A stretch of DNA of 10,317 bases, from the NCBI GenBank assembly GCA_902478395.1, contig CABSKZ010000075.1, positions 1 to 10,317 on the forward strand, written 5' to 3'. Below are positions 6,706 to 10,317 of this stretch, one piece after another (positions within the stretch are counted from its first letter, which is position 1; the number at the start of each line of letters is the position of its first letter). Origin of the DNA: an uncultured Eubacteriales bacterium. GTDB taxonomy: Bacteria > Bacillota > Clostridia > UBA1381 > UBA9506. The notes under the pieces are model-generated. The model did not search any database. It was not told where the DNA came from and was given only the letters and a program-made list of their open reading frames with translations. The translations under genes and the position numbers were made by a program.

Positions 6706-7374
6706 TTGTTCAAACACGAAAAAAAATTGTTACAAGATGTAAAAGTCGACAAACCAAACCCGAATTACGCGGCAATGATGCAGGAGCAGCTCGGCGGTCC
6801 GCAGGGTGAACTCAAAGCCGCAATGCAGTATTTATCCCAGAGCATGCGGGTAAAAGACCCGGAAATCAAAGACTTGTTTCTAGATGTTGCTGCGGAAGAG
6901 CTTTCGCATATGGAGATGGTCGCAACAACCGTTAATTTATTGAACGGGCATGAACTGGATGCGAAAAATGCCACAGCAGGAAATATCGAAGCACATGTGC
7001 TTACCGGCCTGACGCCCATGCTGACGAACGCCTCCGGTGAGCTGTGGACAGCGGCATACGTCAACGAAACGGGCGACTTGGCGGCGGATATTCTGTCTGA
7101 TATTGCGGCGGAACAGCGCGCGAAGGTGGTCTACCAATATCTGTATCGCCAGATTGAGGATAAAGGCGTCCGTGAAACCATTGACTTTTTGTTAAACCGG
7201 GAGGAAGCGCACAATACCATGTTCCGGGAAGCGTTTAACAAAATCCAGGATACGGGTTCCCAAAAGGACTGGGGCGTAACAACAGATTCCCGTGTCTATT
7301 TTGACTTATCACACCCCGGCGGACAAAGCTTCGACCCGGCAAAATCCCAGCCTCCAAGTTTCAATATTTCATAA
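6706..7374 (+). CDS. Manganese catalase family protein (CotJC/YdbD-like)
   Basis: This 222-residue ferritin-like four-helix protein is predicted to break down hydrogen peroxide to water and oxygen at a dimanganese centre. The ligand set is complete: E35 (in GGPQGELKAAMQYL), E65 and H68 (AAEELSHMEM), E136 (AAEQRAK) and H169 (NREEAHNTMF). The spacings (E-x2-H, and 33 residues between the last pair) match Lactobacillus plantarum manganese catalase. It is shorter than the 270-300 residues of the longer members and longer than spore-coat CotJC (about 190); the C-terminus keeps a YFDLSHPGG segment. The start is TTG at 6706, set by AAGGAGG at 6691-6697 eight bases upstream; no in-frame ATG occurs until M24, which is inside the conserved domain. 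The 5' leader can form a hairpin covering that binding site. The protein is cytoplasmic or spore-associated. Confidence 0.92.
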   Translation: MFKHEKKLLQDVKVDKPNPNYAAMMQEQLGGPQGELKAAMQYLSQSMRVKDPEIKDLFLDVAAEELSHMEMVATTVNLLNGHELDAKNATAGNIEAHVLTGLTPMLTNASGELWTAAYVNETGDLAADILSDIAAEQRAKVVYQYLYRQIEDKGVRETIDFLLNREEAHNTMFREAFNKIQDTGSQKDWGVTTDSRVYFDLSHPGGQSFDPAKSQPPSFNIS

Positions 7375-7393
7375 CAGGAATTTAAATATTTTT

Positions 7394-7427
7394 AAAACGG
7401 GACCATCTATCAAGATAGTCCCGTTTT
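7394..7427. terminator. Bidirectional terminator between convergent genes
   Basis: AAAACGGGAC (7394-7403) is complementary to the GTCCCGTTTT arm ending at 7427, and the interior TATC-AA-GATA can extend the stem. Four Ts close the plus-strand arm and, by symmetry, the minus-strand arm. It lies 20 bases after the catalase stop and before the end of the oppositely oriented surface-protein gene, so it can serve both. Confidence 0.8.
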
Positions 7428-7510
7428 CATATATTTAGACAATAACAGAACACCGTTAGCGGTTAGTGCTGCACCATATGAATTCCTATCATAATAAGAG
7501 ACAGCTTCCT

Positions 7511-7528
7511 TCAAGCAAAAATGCTTGA
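7511..7528. repeat. Perfect 7-bp inverted repeat downstream of the minus-strand gene
   Basis: TCAAGCA (7511-7517) and TGCTTGA (7522-7528) are separated by AAAA. This makes a tight hairpin 45 bases beyond the stop of the minus-strand gene. No T-tract follows on either strand, so it is not a standard intrinsic terminator; it could be an mRNA 3' stabilising loop or a protein site. The rest of 7428-7572 shows nothing else I can support. Confidence 0.4.
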
Positions 7529-7572
7529 CCAACCCATTCCGTGCAAGCGGCGAAAAACCAAACATTGCATCG

Positions 7573-9807
7573 TCAGCCTGCGCTATTTGGACTATAAATC
7601 ATGACGATTTTCCGTTCACCGTCCCATTCTACCGAATAACCAACGCTTTCAAGCAAAAATCTGAAAGGGAGCATGGTTCTATCGTTAATGATTTGTGCAG
7701 GAACGTCTAAGTCAATAGCTTGATCATTCACAGTAAATGCGGACTCCCCCACCTTTATCGCAATGATATATTCGCCGTTCTTAAGCGTAATCCTTCCCAC
7801 AGCTGGATCCCAAGCCACGGAAAATCCAAGATGTTCAAACACGCCGCGGACGGGGACGAGCGTTCTGCCGTTTTGAATTACAGGCTGTTGGTCTTTAAAA
7901 TAAATGGGCTCGCCGTTTAGTTCCACCGTTACGGCAATATGCGTTTGCAATAACGGATAACCTCCGTTTACATCTTTTTGAAATCCCCAAACCGTATCAA
8001 AGTCGAAACCTGTATAATGTTGACCGGCATTCCTGTGATCCTTCATTTGCCTGGTTGCAAGCGGCGTTGTACCGTCTATGCCGTTTGGGGCAAATCCCGC
8101 GCCCTTTTTATCCATGTCCGCGAGAGAATCCCCGTTTACCGTCTGTACACAGTCGATATTCCAATAACATTTGCTGACAGATAAGGTGATATCCCGGACA
8201 TTATCAGATATTTCACCGAAAATTCCTCCCACCATAAAACCGGAAAGAGTCCCTGTGCTGTAACAGCCGCTAATGGAAATAGACCGATAACTTCCCAGTC
8301 TGCCAAAAATGCCCCCCGCTGCGCTGCGGCTTCCCCCCTCTGCGGAAAAATCAATATCGGAGACTAATACATCACCAGTATTATAGCAATTCTCAAGCAA
8401 AAAATCGTCTCTGAAAGCAGAATCGGGATCGGAATCGGGGTCATAACCATAATTACTGCCCATACCAAGGCCAAAAATTCCTCCCGCACAAGAACTGATA
8501 GAGGCAGCAGAAGTAATGATTCCGGTATTATAGCTATTCTGAATAAAGACGGAACCGGCGCTGACACCGCAAACCCCACCCGCATTGGAATAGCCGGATG
8601 AAACAGTGACAGGACCGGCATTGCGGCAATTCACAATAGAAACATAAGAATAGCCGCAAATTCCGCCCGCGTCGGAAAAATCTGAAGGTGCGGCAGAAAC
8701 GGCTCCGGTATTGTAACAATTCCTTATTGGCCCGGAACCCAAGGCCGTGCCGCAAACTCCTCCCGCACTGTTGAAAGCGTAGATTTCACCTGTGCTGTAA
8801 CAATTTTCAACGGAACCAGCGCTTTCTCCGCAAATTCCTCCGGCGTTAGAACTCGCATTGGTTGAATTGGAAAATGTCCCGGATACATTGCCAGTATTAT
8901 AACAATTTCTGACAGGCACATTGCGGGAACCATAACTGCTCCCGCAAATCCCACCTGAATAGGCTATGCCGCCGTAAGAATCAACAACAGAACCAGAGAC
9001 GTTACCTGAATTGCTGCAGCCTTCTATAGAAACAGAACCTTCTGCATAACCACAAATTCCTCCCGCATTTAAAATATGCCAGACAATCTCGGCAGAAGTA
9101 GAAGCGGCGGAATATATTTCACCTTCATTGCGGCAATTATTGAGGACGGCAAGAGGCTTGTTATATTCACCGCTTTTGCCATTTATATAACCAATAATTC
9201 CGCCCGCACAGACAGCGTCGATTTTGTCATTAGAAGGTGAGGAAACAGCCATAGAAGCGGAAAGGCGGCCTTCATGATAGCAATTTTCAATGGAAACAGC
9301 ACCCGTTCCATATCCGGCAATACCGCCTGTATAGATGAACGAAGAAGCGCTTACCTGAATCCTTGCGCCTTCAAGCCCGACATTTTTAATTGCCGCATCC
9401 TGAACATAACCAAACAGCCCGTTGTATTGATGTTCTTCCGATATTGTAAGATTCCGTATCACATATCCCTGTCCGTCGAACACACCCGTAAAGCGTGAGG
9501 CATCTGAATTTGTGGAATTATCCCCAATCGGTATCCATTCTCCACCTCCCAAATCGATGTCGTTCGTCAAATGGTATTTACCGCTTAAAGGATATTCCGG
9601 GTCATCCGCTATTCTTTCCAGTTCCTCCCTGTTCGATATAGGTATGGAATCCATTTCGGGCGCATCAACCGCCGCGATAAAGCCTCCCGTTTGCGGTGCC
9701 GCCGGATTATCCGTTGTCCTGCTATATTGCGCGGCTTGAATTTGGATAACAGCCATCGATGCCGCAAACATAAAAGCGGCAATACCGTTTACTATCCGTT
9801 TTTTCAT
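7573..9807 (-). CDS. Secreted GLUG-repeat beta-solenoid protein with C-terminal copper amine oxidase N-terminal domain
   Basis: This 744-residue protein has an N-terminal signal peptide (KKR, hydrophobic core about 8-22, cleavage near A25/A26). Residues about 55-150 form the entry to a right-handed beta-solenoid, with DIDLGGGEWIPIGD and FTGVFDGQGYVIRNLTI typical of GLUG/adhesin-type proteins. Residues about 160-553 hold roughly eleven repeats of the form GGICGxxxGS-(V/I)-x-x-C-Y-N-T-G. A WGFQKDVNGGYPLL closing motif (about 607-620) follows, then a copper-amine-oxidase-N domain (about 625-740; NGRTLVPVRGVFEHLGFSVAWD and its second half NDRTMLPFRFLLESVGYSVEWDG). That domain is usually a cell-envelope module in Clostridia and does not imply amine oxidase activity. 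There is no LPXTG anchor. The start has GGGGAGGA at 9817-9824 on the minus strand, nine bases upstream. A surface or extracellular adhesive role is likely; the ligand is unknown. Confidence 0.88.
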   Translation of the reverse strand: MKKRIVNGIAAFMFAASMAVIQIQAAQYSRTTDNPAAPQTGGFIAAVDAPEMDSIPISNREELERIADDPEYPLSGKYHLTNDIDLGGGEWIPIGDNSTNSDASRFTGVFDGQGYVIRNLTISEEHQYNGLFGYVQDAAIKNVGLEGARIQVSASSFIYTGGIAGYGTGAVSIENCYHEGRLSASMAVSSPSNDKIDAVCAGGIIGYINGKSGEYNKPLAVLNNCRNEGEIYSAASTSAEIVWHILNAGGICGYAEGSVSIEGCSNSGNVSGSVVDSYGGIAYSGGICGSSYGSRNVPVRNCYNTGNVSGTFSNSTNASSNAGGICGESAGSVENCYSTGEIYAFNSAGGVCGTALGSGPIRNCYNTGAVSAAPSDFSDAGGICGYSYVSIVNCRNAGPVTVSSGYSNAGGVCGVSAGSVFIQNSYNTGIITSAASISSCAGGIFGLGMGSNYGYDPDSDPDSAFRDDFLLENCYNTGDVLVSDIDFSAEGGSRSAAGGIFGRLGSYRSISISGCYSTGTLSGFMVGGIFGEISDNVRDITLSVSKCYWNIDCVQTVNGDSLADMDKKGAGFAPNGIDGTTPLATRQMKDHRNAGQHYTGFDFDTVWGFQKDVNGGYPLLQTHIAVTVELNGEPIYFKDQQPVIQNGRTLVPVRGVFEHLGFSVAWDPAVGRITLKNGEYIIAIKVGESAFTVNDQAIDLDVPAQIINDRTMLPFRFLLESVGYSVEWDGERKIVMIYSPNSAG
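7588..7935 (-). other. Copper amine oxidase N-terminal domain (protein residues about 625-740)
   Basis: Two halves share the pattern (N/D)-x-x-x-x-(P/V)-x-x-(I/V)-x-(N/D)-(G/D)-R-T-(L/M)-(V/L)-P-x-R. They are NGEPIYFKDQQPVIQNGRTL and NDQAIDLDVPAQIINDRTML, each followed by a L-G/V-(F/Y)-S-V-x-W-D motif. This internal pseudo-duplication is characteristic of the domain. It is fused to a repeat protein, as often seen in secreted Clostridia proteins. Confidence 0.85.
8149..9327 (-). repeat. About eleven GLUG-like coding repeats with a cysteine ladder (residues about 161-553)
   Basis: Each unit pairs a GGI(C/F)G strand with an NCYNTG-type turn. The GGICG cysteine is present in six consecutive units (C252, C288, C326, C352, C384, C413) and becomes A or I in the first two units and F in the last ones. 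The NCYNTG cysteine is present in nearly all (C176, C225, C264, C302, C336, C364, C394, C474, C515, C547), with a serine at S425. Unit lengths vary from roughly 26 to 57 residues because the linkers differ, so the array has diverged and is not a recent expansion. Confidence 0.75.
9733..9807 (-). other. Signal peptide of the surface protein
   Basis: The first 25 residues have a basic start (MKKR), a hydrophobic core (about IAAFMFAASMAVI) and a small-residue cleavage site, I-Q-A before A-Q-Y. There is no lipobox cysteine, so Sec export with signal peptidase I cleavage is expected. Confidence 0.8.
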
Positions 9808-9897
9808 ATAGACAGTTCCTCCCCATTTTCGTATGAGAACACCGTTACAAATTAACCCAATTTGATTCTATACGCATTATGCAAAAATTTTAAATCT

Positions 9898-9924
9898 GCC
9901 CGCCTTTGTTTCCGACTAACGGGC
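9898..9924 (-). other. Hairpin in the 5' leader of the minus-strand surface-protein gene
   Basis: On the minus strand GCCCG (9924-9920) can pair with CGGGC (9902-9898) across a 17-base loop. It begins about eight bases after the predicted transcription start, so it would sit at the very 5' end of a leader of about 125 bases. The stem is short and I recognise no known riboswitch consensus; the leader downstream is AT-rich without further clear structure. Confidence 0.35.
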
Positions 9925-9938
9925 TCCATTTATGATTC

Positions 9939-9967
9939 AGTATAACATATTTTCATAAATAAGTAAA
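9939..9967 (-). promoter_or_regulatory. Extended -10 promoter for the minus-strand surface-protein gene
   Basis: On the minus strand TTTACT (9967-9962) and TATACT (9944-9939) are exactly 17 bases apart, and the -10 is preceded by TGT, giving the extended form TGTTATACT. This is the best promoter in the window. The predicted start near 9932 leaves a leader of about 125 bases before the ATG at 9807. A weaker alternative nearer the gene, TTTAAA with TATAGA 16 bases later, also exists. Confidence 0.65.
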
Positions 9968-10225
9968 TCGGAAACCTGGAACGATGTTTCATTCAGATCA
10001 TGAAAAAATGAAATAGGCCGCGCGAAGTTAGGTTCCGGCAGCGGCTCACTTATACCTATAGACAGACGGTCAACTTTCCATGAATCTTATAATAAATCTT
10101 AATATTATAGCCTAATGAGCAAACCTATCAGTCATTCTCCGGGCACACGGCAAAAATTTGCCGTTGTCTTTCATATTTTTCCGTTTTTCTGGCAAACTAA
10201 GAAAAAAGCTGTACGGGGGACTCCT
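9968..10225. other. Intergenic region upstream of the permease gene with unexplained hairpins
   Basis: No coding frame is convincing here. Visible structure includes a GCCGC (10017-10021) / GCGGC (10041-10045) pair; a very AT-rich stretch containing a TATAAT at 10088-10093 without a good -35; an 8-bp perfect stem at 10147-10164; and a TTTTTCT/AGAAAAA pair flanking GGCAAACTA just before the permease ribosome binding site. The region must hold the promoter of the permease, but I cannot place it confidently. I compared it by eye with common riboswitch consensuses (c-di-GMP, SAM, ZTP, guanidine) and saw no match. Confidence 0.4.
10147..10164 (+). terminator. Hairpin with T-rich tail upstream of the permease gene
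   Basis: ACGGCAAA (10147-10154) pairs with TTTGCCGT (10157-10164), leaving only two to four loop bases. It is followed by TGTCTTTCATATTTTTCCGTTTTT. It is terminator-like, but no gene lies upstream on this strand within 2.7 kb, so it would end a leader RNA (attenuation) or an unannotated small transcript. Confidence 0.45.
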
Positions 10226-10317
10226 ATGAAAAAATTTTTTAAAAATAAATATTTCATCTATTCGGCCGGCGGCATCCTTTCCGGCTTTTTTAACGGTTTG
10301 TTCGGCAGCGGAGGCGG
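10226..10317 (+). CDS. TauE/SafE (TSUP) family membrane permease, N-terminal fragment
   Basis: Only 30 full codons are in the window; the gene runs off the end. The sequence is a short basic start (MKKFFKNKYF) followed by the first transmembrane helix with the family hallmark G-G-I-L-S-G-F-F-N-G-L-F-G-S-G-G. This is the G-x-x-x-G-x-x-x-G-x-x-G-x-G-G-G motif seen at the beginning of sulfite exporter TauE/SafE-type permeases. These eight-helix proteins move sulfite, sulfoacetate or other small sulfur anions across the membrane; substrate here is unknown. The ATG at 10226 follows GGGGGA at 10215-10220, a fair but not ideal ribosome binding site five bases upstream. Confidence 0.8.
   Translation, partial: MKKFFKNKYFIYSAGGILSGFFNGLFGSGG

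Noticed and set aside
7494..7504. Eleven-base match to the end of the Tn5 mosaic end (TAAGAGACAG), suggesting a second adapter or chimeric join
   Set aside because: Only the last eleven bases match; the remaining eight of the mosaic end do not, and the flanking sequence shows no other adapter part. Coincidence is the simpler reading.
7510..7660. 13-base repeat TTCAAGCAAAAAT at 7510-7522 and 7648-7660
   Set aside because: The match does not extend on either side and one copy is coding; it looks accidental.
8149..9327. CRISPR-like array
   Set aside because: The periodicity is protein-level and imperfect, with unequal unit length and continuous coding sequence; no identical repeats with unique spacers are present.
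8136..9739. Several short frames on both strands inside the repeat region
   Set aside because: They follow from the periodic codon pattern of the GLUG repeats and lack ribosome binding sites.
7447..9847. 12-base direct repeat AGAACACCGTTA at 7447-7458 and 9836-9847 flanking the surface-protein gene, possibly marking an insertion
   Set aside because: A few exact 12-base repeats are expected by chance in 10 kb, there are no terminal inverted repeats or transposase, and the terminator and promoter outside the gene look native.

Overview
The window looks like a contig end from an anaerobic Gram-positive of the class Clostridia. Support comes from near-consensus AGGAGG ribosome binding sites, one TTG start, short intergenic gaps with GC-rich intrinsic terminators, a copper-amine-oxidase-N (stalk-type) domain on a secreted protein, and a CotJC/YdbD-like manganese catalase. 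Genus cannot be fixed from sequence alone. Bases 1-50 are not genomic: they read as an Illumina Nextera i5 adapter ending in the Tn5 mosaic end, so biology starts at base 51.

Layout. (a) 51-142: the cut end of an upstream gene, possibly the last membrane helix of a transporter. (b) 309-6634: a co-directional carbohydrate locus holding an AraC-type regulator, a phosphomannose-isomerase-like cupin protein, a ketose-3-epimerase-like TIM barrel, a uroporphyrinogen-decarboxylase-superfamily protein, and a 690-residue putative glycoside hydrolase (DUF6259-like). A likely promoter and a perfect hairpin precede the cupin gene. A strong intrinsic terminator at 3415-3444 splits the cluster into two pairs, with almost no room for a second promoter. 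(c) 6706-7374: a manganese catalase with a TTG start, whose Shine-Dalgarno can be paired off by a complementary segment just after the hydrolase stop codon. (d) 7394-7427: a terminator between convergent genes. (e) 7573-9807, minus strand: a secreted beta-solenoid protein with about eleven GLUG-like repeats, a striking cysteine ladder and a C-terminal copper-amine-oxidase-N domain. (f) 9808-10225: an intergenic region with a good extended -10 promoter for the minus-strand gene and several hairpins. (g) 10226-end: the start of a TauE/SafE (TSUP) permease.

The four enzymes of the sugar locus have no signal peptides, so I infer a cytoplasmic route: an imported glycoside is cut by the hydrolase, and the released sugar is isomerised or epimerised by the TIM-barrel and cupin proteins. 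The UroD-like protein has lost the haem-pathway signature and carries D-x-D...DH where the methyltransferase branch has H-x-C...C, so its reaction is unknown. The substrate is not identifiable from the sequence. This locus and the Shine-Dalgarno-masking hairpin before the catalase are the best candidates for undescribed biology here.
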